Below are positions 1 through 11,773 of a DNA stretch of 64,000 bases, piece by piece. The stretch covers positions 1,288,570 to 1,352,569 of the forward strand of contig VYZI01000169.1 of assembly GCA_013397695.1 (NCBI GenBank). Direction: 5' to 3'. The notes below the pieces were generated by a model. It saw only the letters and a list, made by a program, of their open reading frames with translations, was not told the DNA's origin and did not search any database. Each line of letters starts with the position of its first letter. The first letter of the stretch is position 1. This DNA comes from Centropus unirufus (taxonomy: Eukaryota; Chordata; Aves; Cuculiformes; Centropidae). Position numbers and translations under genes: made by a program.

Positions 1-1894
1 CGGGTCAGACATGAGATGAAATGAAAGACAAACAGTGGCCGTGGAAAGCTTTCACTGCCATCTCCTCCGGCGTAATGAGCCCTGGCTGCGTGCTTGGACA
101 GAAGCCAAACATTCATTTACCACAAATCTTCTGTAAATGATTACATTACCTTACATTAGTTTCTGTGGTACCCCCAACTGTTCCTTCCAAAGCAAGTTAA
201 GCAGAAGGGAAGCTGCCACTTCCCTGTAATTATTCTCCCTCGGCCAACAGGGCATGTTTCTCCCGTCAATCCTGCCTGGAGGTGTGGGATGGAGCAGGGG
301 CAAACCTGCCTACCCTTGGTGGCTTGTTGGATGCTGTCATCTTGGGTGAAGGAACGGTGGTACCCATCATGGGTGGGGTTGGCTAAAGAGCAAGGATGGA
401 GACGAAGGTGCAGAAGCTCCCCCAAACTGCTGCTGGGGGCAGGAATGACAGCTCCTGTTGCTTCCCACCCGTGGGTGATAGTTCAGATGAGGGTTTTGTT
501 CCTGGGTGTCTCCTTTGCTGTTTGAAGGTTGCACCTCAGCAAGTGCAGCCTTGGCTCACATCAAGGGAGGCCGTGGTGTTTCTAGACCTGCATGGTCCAA
601 GTAGGGTATAAAGCCCGTGCTTTGAAATGGGTCTTGAAAGCTCTGAGTCTAGTGTCATTCCAAGGTCAAAGAACTGGATGTTTTGGAGAAACTTCATCTC
701 TCCCTAAGCAACTCTTCTTTTCTCCTGCTCTACCTCCTACTTTCCCTGACGGGGATGAAGGCTCAAGCAAAAATAGTTGACAAAATCCCTCACCTTCATC
801 CACGCCCATTCCTCTGCTGTACCCATTTGTACAAGCGGTGTTTGACTTCTAGGGGCAACTTTCTAAAGTCCAGCTATGTGCATGTGAGTGATGAAAGATC
901 AACCAGGCCATTCCAGGCTGGTCTAAGCTCACCGTCTGCTGGCATGAACTCGTTTTCCTAGACAGGAGTGGCAACCACATGCTGATTTCTCCCCTCTCCA
1001 CTGCTCCTCAAATGACAAATTCCTGTGGCTTGCAATATGGGCCCAGTTTATTTATTTTTTTCCCGGCCCTACATGTGCAACCCATGTTGCAGAGAGGCAG
1101 AGCGATCCCTATCCCAACGTCTTTCCATTTCTCCGAGGCACAGGAAATAGCATTGCTTTGCCAGCCAAGACTTACACTTGCTAGAGGCTGGGGTCAGAGG
1201 AGCCCGCTGCTCACAAAGCCCTTGCAAAGGTGCTGTGAGATGAGCAGCTAACAAAAAATAAACCTTGGAGGTTAAACCCTGCTTAAGTTAAGCTGGTTTT
1301 TTCTGTCGTTCCCAGGTGTACGTCCTTCCATGTGTCCTCCCTCTGCTCTCCCAGCCTTTTCCCAAGGCTTTATGTAAATCTGCCATTTGTGATCGATTTT
1401 ATTTAAGCCACAGCAGTTTGTTATTATTATTAATTCCAGGCACATTTTTAAAGCACTAATGGGCTGAAGGAGAGAAATGCTCCCATTTGCACACCCTTTC
1501 TCTGGGTTGGCTGTAGCTGATTTAAGCGCATGCATCTCCCCAGCACAGAAACGAATGGGAAAGGAAGATCCAGGCTATGAACAGTGGTTGTGAAGTGCTG
1601 AAGTACAAGTGTGAGAGAATGAGAGGCAGCACCACAAGGTGTTTAATTGTTATCCCGTATGATCTTGGTGTGTCAACAAGAGCTGGGCTTGTGTTGCCTT
1701 ATGGAGCAGAGGCAAACAGCTCTAATCCTGTAACTACTCCCCATTAGATGGGCAGGCGTTTGCAATATTGTCTTAAAGGAAAGTGAGGTTTGGCCACAAA
1801 TTAGCAAATTGCTCTTGAATTTGCCCTTGTGCTGAAACCATAGGCTTTGTCCAGTAGAGGTTTGATCATTACATCTGTTACGTTAGGATTAAAG
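1..1894. other. Intergenic, unique sequence, no gene recognised
   Basis: Short open frames only (under 105 codons), overlapping on both strands, with no recognisable domain. No repeat family was recognised before the CR1 copy at 1895. Confidence 0.7.
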
Positions 1895-2440
1895 GATCGT
1901 AGAGCCATTTTGGTTGGAAAGGACCTTTAAGATCATTGAGTCCAACCCTTAAGCTAACTCCACCCTTAAACCATGTCCCTAAGCATTACATCTACCTGTC
2001 TTTTAAATACTTCCAGGGCTGGTGACTCCACCACTGTCCTGGGCAGTCAGTTCCAGTGCTTGACAACTCTTTCCATGAAGAAGTTTTCTAATATCCAGTC
2101 TAGACCTCCCCTGGTGCAACTTGAGGCCATTTGCTCTTGTCCTATCGCTTGTTACTTGGAGAAGGGACCATCCCGCACCTGGCTCCAACCTCCTTTCCAG
2201 GAGCTGCAGAGAGCCATGAGGTGTCCCCTCAACCTCCTCATCTCCAGGCTAAAGAGCCCCAGGTCCCTCAGCCACTCCTAGGACCATGTTGTCCAGCTCC
2301 ATTCCCCTTCTGGATGCTCTCCAACCTCTCAATGTCTTTCTTGTAATGAGGGCCTCAAAACCAAACCCAGGATTCAGGGTGTAGCCTCACCAATGCCAAG
2401 TACAGGAGGACAATCCCTTCCCTGATCCTGCTGGCCGCAT
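1895..2440 (-). repeat. CR1 LINE 3' fragment (minus-strand sense), older copy
   Basis: The + strand reads as the reverse complement of a CR1 3' end. It starts with a degenerate TCGTAGAGCC tail, then GGTTGGAAAGGACC, then the AAGATCATTGAGTCCAACC block, and continues through the typical pyrimidine-rich segments (CAACCTCCTTTCCAGGAGC, CTCATCTCCAGGCTAAAGAG) into the end of the ORF2 region. At about 545 bp it is the longest CR1 fragment in the window. It holds no intact reverse transcriptase and is a dead, 5'-truncated copy. Confidence 0.92.
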
Positions 2441-2859
2441 CCTTTCTTGCTGCTGTTTTGCTGCTGCTAGAACACAGAGGATTTTCCTAAAAGGCATTTC
2501 TTGGTGGGGATTTTGGAGTAAATAATGCCTCATGTGTGTTTGGCAAGGGTTTTTATGGGGACACGGTGCACCTGGAAAGCCCATGGGTGCCCTTGGGGCT
2601 CCTGCTCTTACACCACAGCAGTGAAAACCGCAGGAGCTCCTCCATCAGCATCCCCCCTTTCACCGCCGGAGCGCAGGAGCCTTTGGCTGGGGGAAGGTCA
2701 CTGCTGGCCCTGAAAGATCTCGTGTGGAGCAGGAGCTGCTTCCGAGCCCCCATGGGTGACACAGAGCCCCAGCCGTGCAGCCCCCTGATGCCAGCATCGC
2801 TATCGCTTCGGGGCGAGCGACTCCTCCGTCCCCCAGGCTGAGAAGCCGGGAGCCCTCTG

Positions 2860-3530
2860 GGCCTGCTGTAAATTAAAGCAATCAGATTAACAGTGGGACA
2901 CGAGATGCGCGTAGGAAAAACCCAATTTTAAGGCAACACAAAGGGGGCCTGGTTTGAACCGAAGCTTCTGCTGCCAGGAAGTTTGCCTTTTGTTTGATCT
3001 ATTTTGCACATCCCTATTAAATAACTAATTATTTAACATCTTTTAAAGCTTTTCTATATATTACAGCAGGCAGGACACAAATGGCTGCTTTTAATAATAT
3101 AAAAGCCCATTAGCTTCATTTACTGTTAATGTTAAAATAAACATGAGGCAATTTAGATATACTATTCCAATTTCACGGAAACTTTGATGTTTTTCTTCTC
3201 CACTCACATAATTAAGGGAAAAAACTACTAATGATATTAAGTTTGTACAGTGTTAATGACAGAAACAAGCTGCAGTTGAAATTGCAGCCATTAATATGGA
3301 AAAATAAAATATTTAACATGGGAGATAAATGAAAGCAATTTTAATAAAGTAAAATGAAGAAAATTAATTCTAGAAACTTTCAGCATTCTTAAACTGCTAT
3401 CGGTTTATGACACATCTTGTGTATTTTTCTGGTTGGGATTATTTATGGGTGCTACGGAAATCTACCCTCAGTATTATTTTTAACACCTACCTGTTTTTTC
3501 TTTGTATTACCCTTTGTTTTCTCTGAAGGC
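2860..3530. promoter_or_regulatory. AT-rich, repeat-free block; candidate distal enhancer
   Basis: An AT-rich stretch free of CR1 and simple repeats, sharply bordered by GC-richer sequence. It contains several homeodomain-type TAAT/ATTA cores (AACTAATTATTTAAC near 3020, CATTAATATGG near 3290, GAAAATTAATTC near 3358). This texture is typical of vertebrate conserved non-coding elements near developmental genes. Conservation was not tested. Confidence 0.35.
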
Positions 3531-4359
3531 CAAATTCTGCCCTGATTTACATCCCATAGCCTGGCAGCAGGTACAGGCAGCCTTATTCCCTCCGAGATGC
3601 TTTATCACAAGCTTTTAGGGGAGGTAGGAGACCCACAAGCATCTCCGACACCTGAATCCCACGCCAGGATGCAGGATTGCACCTTTCTGCCCGGATGGGG
3701 CTCCACGGTTACTCATCCCGGGTGGCACTGGCAGTTTTCCAGCATGGATACAGAGCGTTAGAAGGCAGCAACATCCCCGTGCTGCAGGGTTTCTGTCTTG
3801 TGGGGATGGGAGGGGGTGCAGTTAGAAGTTAGGTGATGCTGCGTGCGTTGAGTGCTGAGCATCAGGAGCCCAGACAGCAGCTAACAGGGCTTTGCTGCAG
3901 GGGGATCTGGACTAAGATGTGGTGCAAATTTGAGCCTGGCAAGCCTGACAGGAACAAAAAGGGTGGGTATTGAGATGGGTTAGAGCAGAGATTACCCAGC
4001 GGACCCACCAACCTGTACTCCTGGCCACATGGGAGCCCTGGGGCGCTGCTGAGATGGGGAAGAGTCCAGTAAGGAATATCACACCAGCTCTCAATTAAAC
4101 ATGCTTCCTCCAGGAAAGAGGCAGGGAGAGCTCATACCCAGGGAGAGGAGCTCTTGCTACATGGCTCAGCTGCCCAGTCCCCAGCACTCTGCTCACTCCT
4201 GAGCCCTTCCATAGGTAAAGCAAGGCCATTCCCTAAGAAACCTCTCACTATTCCAAAGTCTGGAGGAAGGACAACGAGCATCCGCTTACTCTTCCAGCCT
4301 TTCTGATGCTCCTCCACACCACCAGCTCCCCCCCAGCCTCTCAGAGCAAACCACTTTTA

Positions 4360-4760
4360 GAAACAACGCCGTGATTTATTTTATTCTGATGCGTTTATTT
4401 ACAGGAAATGATTAATTAAAGAAATTCTTTTCATTGCCACTAATTGTTTCACAGACAACCCGAAGAGCTAATCATCACATGCTGACAATCACTTGCCATC
4501 AATTATCCACACGCCAGTGCTGTCAATGAATCACAGCTCCTACCTGGTGGGAGAGGCACTGCTGGTGCCACTGAGGCATTTCACCAGTAACGGAGGATGG
4601 GGGAGGATATGAGGCGCTATTTCCAGACAGGCTGAGAGATTGATATGCAAGCCAAAGGGAAGTGCATTAAACTATTTAACTGCCTGGAAATCCAGCATAA
4701 TGAACATCCAAAGGTATCTTATTACTAGTTCACTGTAGCTTGCCTTTATTTATTCGTTAG
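4360..4760. promoter_or_regulatory. AT-rich block; candidate distal enhancer
   Basis: The block contains TGATTAATTAAAG, CACTAATTGTTTC, AGAGCTAATCATC and CAATTATCC within 200 bases and has no recognisable repeat. It sits just upstream of the CR1 copy at 4980. Function is inferred from composition only. Confidence 0.33.
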
Positions 4761-4979
4761 CATTTAAATTTCATTCAAATTAGTTCTTGTGTTGGAAAAA
4801 CATTCCTGCTGCCAGGGTAGGTCCTGCTCTTGCTCTGCTGAAGCCACTCGAGTCTGTATTTGCTCAGGGCACTGCAATGGGGGGACACAAACCCAGCGTT
4901 GTGGCAAATGGGTGGGCATGGGTGAGGACCTCCCTACTTCTGAGTGCAGTTGCTCCTTGAAGTCACGCTGTCCAAGATG

Positions 4980-5242
4980 ATAGAATCGTGGAATCATGGA
5001 ATGGTTTGGCTTGGAAGGGACCTCAAAGCCCAGCCAGTTCCACCCTGTGCCATGGGCAGGGACACCTCCCACTGGACCAGGGGGCTCCAAGCCCCATCCA
5101 ACCTGGCCTTGAACACCTCCAGGGATGGGGCAGCCACCACTGCTCTGGGCAACCTGGGCCAGGGCCTCCCCACCCTCACACCAAAACATTTCTGCCCAAG
5201 ATCTCACCTCAATCTGCCCTCTTTCAACTTAAAAATGTTGCT
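4980..5242 (-). repeat. CR1 LINE 3' fragment, low divergence
   Basis: The + strand begins ATAGAATCGTGGAATCATGG, the complement of the CR1 terminal octamer repeats. It continues with TTGGAAGGGACCTCAAAGC, CCATGGGCAGGGACACC and AACACCTCCAGGGATGGGGC. It ends near the AATCTGCCCTCTTTCAACTT block. It shares a stretch of about 90 identical bases with the copy at 28457-28824. Open frames across this interval are CR1-derived. Confidence 0.95.
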
Positions 5243-5559
5243 GCTGGGCAGCATTTGCAGCGCTGTGGCTCAAGGTTGAGAGTACGTTCTAGGCTGATCC
5301 TAGCACCCCGGGAATATTGCTTACTGCTGCTCAGGGATGGGGGAGGAGAGCAAGTGTTGTGGCTCCCCATGTCATCATATCCCCACCAAGGGCCTTGTGA
5401 GCCAGGCTACATCACCACCTTCGCGAGGGGACACATGGTGGCCTCCTGCTCAAATAGAACTTCCAGAGCTGGGAAGAGAGAGGCACCCAGCAAGTGAAGT
5501 TTTTGTGAAACTGGACCAATGTGCTCAGCTATGTCTGAGCTTCCTAAACATGCCAGAAG

Positions 5560-6010
5560 GACATTAAATTGAATGTATTCAGTGCTAAGAATTATGGTAT
5601 CTTTAGAAACTAAAGTGTATAATTAAATTATAGCATCTAAGATTGGAATTGCTTTTTCACTTGTAGGGGGAAAAAAAAGACATTTTAATAACATGTCATA
5701 AGTTTTACAGTTATTGGATTTTCAAATTGTTTACAAAAGCAATATTGTTAAATTGCATAGTTTGGTGTTTTTTTTCTTAAGTCTTTTGATAAAAAGAATA
5801 AACTAACAATAATGTTCCCAGGAGGTAAAACAAAATTGCATTTCACTTTTGTTATTTGTTTAATTATCCATTCAGCCAGTCAGTATATAAAACTCATTTT
5901 CAGCAGATCCGTTCTGAAAGTCTCTGGCTCCAGCTGGAACTGCAAAGAGAATTCGACTTTTACTTAACATTAATAAGGCAAGGCAAAGCCTGGCGGTTAA
6001 GGTACTACTT
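5560..6010. promoter_or_regulatory. AT-rich block between an inverted CR1 pair; candidate enhancer
   Basis: Unique AT-rich sequence with GTATAATTAAATTATAGC, ATTGTTAAATTGC and TTTAATTATCC. It lies between oppositely oriented CR1 copies at 4980-5242 and 6020-6284. No coding potential was recognised. Confidence 0.3.
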
Positions 6011-6019
6011 GGGAGTGCA

Positions 6020-6284
6020 GGGATGGGACGAGGGGGGATAGTTTGGAGCTGAAAGAGGGGAGATTGAGATGAGATCTTGGGGAGAAATGTTTTGCTGTGA
6101 GAGTGAGAAGGCCCTGGCCCAGCTTGCCCAGAGCAGTGGTGGCTGCCCCATCCCTGGAGGTGTTCAAGGCCAGGTTGGATGGGGCTTGGAGCCCCCTGAT
6201 CCAGCGGGAGGTGTCCCTGCCCATGGCAGGGGGGTTGGAATTGGATGGGCTTTAAGATCTCTTAAACCCAAACCATTCTATGAA
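6020..6284 (+). repeat. CR1 LINE 3' fragment, low divergence
   Basis: The sense-oriented CR1 tail reads GAGCTGAAAGAGGGGAGATT, GCCCAGAGCAGTGGTGGC and CCATCCCTGGAGGTGTTC, and ends CCATTCTATGA at about 6283. It is inverted relative to the copy at 4980-5242, and the two are nearly identical across the central block of about 70 bases. Confidence 0.95.
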
Positions 6285-7060
6285 ATCCAGAGCAGTCTGT
6301 CAGGCTTTGTGATCTCTTCGGCTATTGTTTGTTGGGATTTGCTCCTGGCTGTTTCTCCCTGTGGTTGGGAGGAGAAGGGAGCCTGTGCTGCAGAGGCGGA
6401 TTCCCCATGCCATTATCTGGATGAGGTCCATGTTGGAAAAGTGCCTTGGCTCAGTGTAGAGACAGGAGCTGTTCTGGTTGATTTTGTCTTGGTTTCATTG
6501 AATCCAATAGATCTCTGCCTCAACATTCTGGTATTTTTATATAATGGTCCCTAGTTCAGTGTTTATTTTTAGCAAAGATAGTTTTGATAGCCTTTAAAAC
6601 CATTATTTTCTTGACAAGGGCAAGTTTTGCATTGTTGGAAACCTTCTAAAGCACTGAGTAATTGTCCTCTTTGCAGATGCCACAGGATTAGTACACAGTG
6701 AGTGATATTTGTGTAGATGTTTTCTCTCTTATGCCAGAGTTTGTTTCGTACCCTGCTGGAAGCACCGATGCTGATATGCAATATCATCTTCCAGCAGAGA
6801 GCAGCAGCCCAAGCCTACACCTTCCTGGCAGGTTTTTAGGACGTCTTGCTGAAATGGGATTGCTCTGTTGGACTCACTGCCTTGTAACCCCCCCCCAGAG
6901 CAGCACCTGAGGTGGGGACCGTGAAGGGAACAACCAGAAATAGTTTTAAAGATGTGTAAAACCAAGTCACCTCCTTTCACTGCCCACAGCCCATAGGATG
7001 AAAGGAATGGAGAAAGTATTATCCTTGTGGAGGACCAGCCTGCTCCTCCTGACAAAGTGT

Positions 7061-7188
7061 ATCATAGAATCCTCAGGTTGGGAAAGACCTTTGAGATCAT
7101 CGAGGCCAACCGTCCCTGTCCACTACGAAATCACATCCCTAAGCACCTCATGTACCCACGTTTTTAATACATCCAGGACTGGGGACTG
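7061..7188 (-). repeat. CR1 LINE 3' tail fragment
   Basis: The + strand starts ATCATAGAATCCTCAGGTTG, followed by GGAAAGACCTTTGAGATCAT and a degenerate CCCTAAGCACCTCATGTACC block. It stops after ATCCAGGACTGGGGA, so only about 130 bases of the 3' end remain. Confidence 0.9.
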
Positions 7189-8049
7189 TCAGGTGCTTAC
7201 CACCAGTGGGAGGGAGGTTATTAAGAACAGTGAATTCCTTCGATAAGTTCAGAAGTCGTAAAGATGCTTGACTCCTCATTTGCACCTTTCTCTTGGAATC
7301 AATCAAAGCAGAAAAGCCTGAAAAGGAAAATCGATAAGGGAAAACCAGGCTCCATAAGGCATGGTGAAACCTGCAGATACAGATGCGTGGGTGCAGGGCA
7401 ATCGTTTAGTGTGCTGATGGATGGGACGATGGTAATTCAGAATTGATCAGATGCTGCCTAAGCTGATGCGATTCAGTGGCTCCAGAAATCCTGGTCTGTA
7501 GGAACTTGCAAAAGGATGCTTGGAGTAGCTGTGTGGTTCCCAACCCCCTTAGCGGCAGGTGTTGGCAGGTGTATTTATAACCGGAGGTAGGTAGGGAGAA
7601 GCAAAATGAGACTTGCTCTGGGTTAAATACTTAATAAAGCAGGACTTTGCTAATAAGTGCTCTGACTCCTCCAGCAGGCGTTCATTGCCCACTCTGTCTT
7701 GCACACTCCTGAGGCTGTCAGAGGCTGTCACTGCACACGCACGTGACCCAGAGCGTGCTCCTCCTCTGAAAGCTGTGCTGCCTGCTCATAGCAAGCTTCG
7801 CCTTCCCCCAGAGGCTCCCAGGACATCAGGACATTAATTAATCCTCCTGACACCCTCACAAGCTGGAACTGGCTCTGATCAAAAGTCCCAGTGGTGGAAC
7901 TGAGGCACAGGGAAAGGGAAGCAGCTTAGTCTCTTTCAGGAGGTGGAAAAGACCTGTTTGCTCTTGAGACCCAGTATCGGAGGAGACCAGAAGTGTGCAG
8001 CACAGCTTTGCCCTGTGGGTTGCACAGATTTTGCAGAGTGGTCCTAGTC

Positions 8050-8208
8050 ATGAGCCGTGGGAGTCACCATCCCTGGAGGAGTTCAAAAAACGTGTAGATG
8101 TGGTACTTTGAGACACAGTTTAGTGGGTATGTTGGTGGTGTGTTCATGGTTGAACTGGATGATCTTAGAGGGCTTTTCCAGCCTTAACGATTCTATGAGT
8201 ATGATTCT
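8050..8208 (+). repeat. CR1 LINE 3' tail fragment
   Basis: The sense strand reads GTGGGAGTCACCATCCCTGG, AAAAAACGTGTAGATGTGG and GGATGATCTTAGAGGGCTT, and ends in AACGATTCTATGAGTATG. It is a short 5'-truncated CR1 copy of the same subfamily type as 22083-22336. Confidence 0.92.
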
Positions 8209-9360
8209 ACTGTGTGGTTCCAGCAGGGACCCCCTAACTGGAGCACTGGTGCCACTGGAAACTTTGAAGAGCAGGTCAGGCAAGCGTGATCAGGAGAGTT
8301 TAGGCAGGGTTGAGCCCTGGAGCAAGGGGATGGTAGGTGAGTAGGCAAGGTCTACCCAAGCTTGTGTCTGTCAGCTACAGGATGCTGCCCAGAAAGGGGC
8401 TTTACAGGTGCCCAGGTGCCTTGGACTTTTTCTCTGCCCTGCAGCCAAGAAAAAGGAAAGGAAAAAACACATTTCTTGGTAACAGCTGTGTTTCCTTATC
8501 AAACAAATGTTCCTTAAAACATCCAGGATGACGAGTTGACAGTAATGAAGTAACATCTGTCCAATCAGTGCACTTTTTGGCAGCTCGAGAGCCTCCGAGT
8601 GAACGTTCCCTAATGTTCACCAGACACTCACAGCACCTGCTCTTCACCCCCAGCCTCATGCGGCTGCCTCCAAATGCAGAACAGATGTGACGGCTGAGAT
8701 AAAAAAGCTTCCCTGAACAATCTATCAGTTTAATAGCATTGATCAAACAAAACAATCCTGGAACATCACTTGGTTTGCTCCTGGCACCTTCCACCTTGCT
8801 GGGCCATGAACCCTGCCATTAACCCTTGCAGAGATGCTGGGAGGGAGCACCGGCACTCTCGAGACCTGGCAGGGTGCTTGAATGGCACCTATTTTGGACT
8901 ATTTCTACTGCTGGGACTGTGGTGCTTAGGGATGTGTAGGAGTTGCTGCAAGGGTGTGCAGGGAGAAATAAGGAGGACACAAAGGCCATCCATGTAGGTA
9001 TGGGCTCCAAGGAGCTCTGAACCTGCCTGTGGCTGTGCAAATGCAAAGATAAGACACACCTAGAGATGAGAGTTCCATGAAGGCAGGGGAACATTGTTGG
9101 CATTGCACATGACACTGGGGAGACCTGGTGTGATTCTGGCTGCTTGTGCACAAAATAAGTGAAATCAGTGTGGAAGGGCAGCTTGGGCACTTGGCCAGCT
9201 GCAAAGTTCATCTCCTGGGAAGCAGCTTGTCCTGCCTGGCCCAGTGCAGGTAGAGCAGCGGTGCAGGACTGCGCTCTGCAGATCTGGAGAGAGGGAAGGA
9301 AAGCAAAGTGATCCCCCATCTGCCTGTGTTAGGCATCTTGGCTTCTGCCTGCTCCGACAG

Positions 9361-9411
9361 TTGGGCTGGATGTTCTTGAGGCCTTTTCCAACCTTAATGA
9401 TTTTATGATTT
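9361..9411 (+). repeat. CR1 LINE extreme 3' tail remnant
   Basis: Only about 50 bases remain: TTGGGCTGGATGTTCTTGAG, then CCTTTTCCAACCTTAATGA, ending TTTTATGATT. This is the diagnostic terminal part of CR1. Confidence 0.85.
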
Positions 9412-11049
9412 AACTCTGCAGCAACACGGTTTTACACTCAAATTCAGTCAATGAACAGACACCAAAAGCACATGAGCCACGAAGCCACAGCCCAGGGGGT
9501 TATTCTCCTTATGGCCAGTCCTGCCTTGCACTGGCATCAGAACCGACCCTAGGTCTTCTGCGGTCTGGTCCTCTTTTTCGGCACATGAGGCAGTGTGGGC
9601 CACTCTCCACGAGGTCAGGCAGCCTGCCTGGGCAAAGGGCACTTTAGGACTGTTTATTTCCTTTTTAATTAGCTGAGCTCCAGCCTGCAGCTGGGGTCAG
9701 CGGGTCCCAGCCCTGAAAGGTGCTGCCATTGCTTGTTTGCTGCTATTCATTTCTCAAAAGCCTCTTTCATCCCCTTGACTCGGTGCGCTAAACCACTCCT
9801 GAGAAGGGTCCCTTTGGGCTGCCCTTCCCTCTAATGGGGGCATGTTTATAGGCCTGCAGAGTGACAAAAAGAGCAGCTCGTCTCCGCGCTTCTTCTTCTG
9901 GTCTTGTCTTGATAGGAAACAGCAACCCTCTACACTTCTTCTGAGTAGGGGATGAGTGAAACAGCCCTGAGCATGCTGCTGAGAGGGCCCAGGGATACCC
10001 CACAGGACACCTCATCCCTGTGGTGGAGCTGCTCCCATGTGCCCAAGCCCCACGGCTTTGCACAGCACCATCAACCTGGAGCATCAGGGAGAGGGAATGA
10101 GCAGGACGGGGCTGGCACTGGTATGAAAACATATCCCAGGCTGATTGCAGCACAGGTTAAGTAAATGGAAGCCTTATTAGTCATAAAAGATGTGATATGG
10201 AAACACTTAAGGCAACCACTCAGATAGAAAGAGCCAATTTAGAAATCTATTAGGTGCAAAAAGCACAGCATATGTGGTGCAATAAGGGAGAGTGATGCAA
10301 TCACCAAAGCATATGGACACCTTCCCGTGTCTAAACACATCTATTAGCTTGGCGTATCAGTTCCTGCGAGCGCCGTCACTCAGGATTATTAATGTGCTGT
10401 CTGAGCACTTGCAGGGAGCAGCCACGGGCTCTGCTCTGGGTCACAGCCACAGCTTGCATCTGTGACCAGCCTGTTCCCCAAATCCAGAGGGCTGGCTTAG
10501 GTCACAGAGCTCTCAAGCTCTGCTCGCTGCTGCCTGGTACCGGGTGATGTCCCTGCCACGCACGCAAGGGTGACCTGGCCACAAGTACGTACTAACCAAT
10601 GTCTGCTTGCTTCAGGAACCCTGCCCTGGGCAGCTGCAGGTGGGGAAAGCTGAGTTCTCTGCATGATTTGCCAGAGATTTGCCGGCAAGACAGAAACAGC
10701 AGCTGCAGACTGTAGGTCGCTGTACCCACCAGCCACGCGCACCGCGTTATGAGGCCTCTTGTGTTTGCGGGGCTGTGCGAAGCAGAGATTGATGGGGTTA
10801 CCTGCAGTTACCGGCTCTGTTTGGCAATTAGATGCGATCCTTTCTTGCGGTCCCAGTGCCAGGAGGCAGTAGGATGGGGGTGTTTTGGGGGGTCTGTGTG
10901 CTCCAAAGTCTTTCTGACGCTGTAGTATCCTGCCCGTGGTTTGACTTGGTGTGCAGCAGAAGGCAAAACCACCCCAGACCATGAAAACAGTGAAGACCAC
11001 AGCCACAGCGCGTCACTCCATGCCATAATATTGTGCAGTTGATGGCCCT

Positions 11050-11420
11050 GGCTGCCTAGAAGGGCTCTGTTCTGGAAAGGAACTGCCAGTGCGCACTGCA
11101 GCAGGTGCTGGGAGGTGCTGGGAGCCAGCAGCGGTGCTTGGCAGGGCCAGAAGCTGCACACCTCAGCCCTGTCTGAGGGCTGCGTGCCCAGCAGCATCCC
11201 GTCCCTCTGCCTTCAGGGCTGTGGGTGCAGCCCAGGGGGACCCAGCTGCAGCTCCCCCCGCTGCCCCCGGCTCCCCAGGCCACTGGGCAATGCCCTGCCC
11301 CACAGCTCTGCGCAGCCGCATCAGCTGTGGGTGCTGGAGGAGCACCCAGCGTGACCCACAGCCAGGAGGGACACGAGGCCCTCTTAGAGCAAGAAGCAGG
11401 AGAGAGGCGGCCTTTTTTCT
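11050..11420. other. GC-rich block, unclassified
   Basis: This stretch of mixed CTGGG/CAGC motifs is clearly GC-richer than its surroundings but only modestly rich in CpG. It includes a small palindrome AGTGCGCACT near 11087. Open frames on both strands follow from low stop density. It could be a regulatory element; no product was recognised. Confidence 0.4.
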
Positions 11421-11423
11421 TAT

Positions 11424-11773
11424 ATAGAATCATAGAAGCATTGAAGTTGGAAAAGCTCCCTAAGCTCATCCAGTCCAACCCTCACTGTGTCCAGTAAGCC
11501 CTGTCCCCAAGTGCCGCAGGCACATGGTTTTTTAACCCCTCCAGGGATGTAGACTCCACCACTGCCTTGGACAACCTCTGCCAGTGCTTCACCACTCTTC
11601 CAGTGAAGAAATTTTTCCTCACATCCAACCTTTACCTCCTTTGCCACAGCTTGAAGCCGTTTCCCCTCGCGCTGCCCCTTGGTTGAAGAGCCCAGCACCC
11701 ACCTCGCTACAACCTCCTTCCCGGGAGCTGCAGGGACCATGAGGTCTCCCTCAGCCTCCTTTTCTCCAGGCGA
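11424..11773 (-). repeat. CR1 LINE 3' fragment
   Basis: The + strand begins ATAGAATCATAGAAGCATTG and continues with TTGGAAAAGCTCCCTAAG, ATCCAGTCCAACCC, CTCCAGGGATGTAGACTCC and AACCTCCTTCCCGGGAGC, ending at CTTTTCTCCAGGC. It separates two GC-rich blocks (11050-11420 and 11774-11990). Confidence 0.94.

Larger units (their letters stand above)
6285..11050. other. Intergenic spacer with three short CR1 tails, no gene recognised
   Basis: Apart from the CR1 remnants at 7061, 8050 and 9361 the sequence is unique. Open frames reach about 169 codons on the minus strand (10497-11006 and 8819-9319) but show no domain, no splice-consistent structure and no family resemblance. Confidence 0.65.

Noticed and set aside
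2779..2797. Minus-strand CATCAGGGGGCT as a CTCF site
   Set aside because: It mismatches the core at several positions and is weaker than the motif at 11860.
4764..5497. Overlapping 147- and 169-codon frames on both strands
   Set aside because: Both lie largely on the CR1 3' end, which is non-coding in this region. Similar peptides recur at the CR1 copies at 6020 and 28457.
10497..11006. 169-codon minus-strand frame
   Set aside because: No domain, no repeat-encoded protein and no conserved splice structure seen; low stop density follows from GC content.
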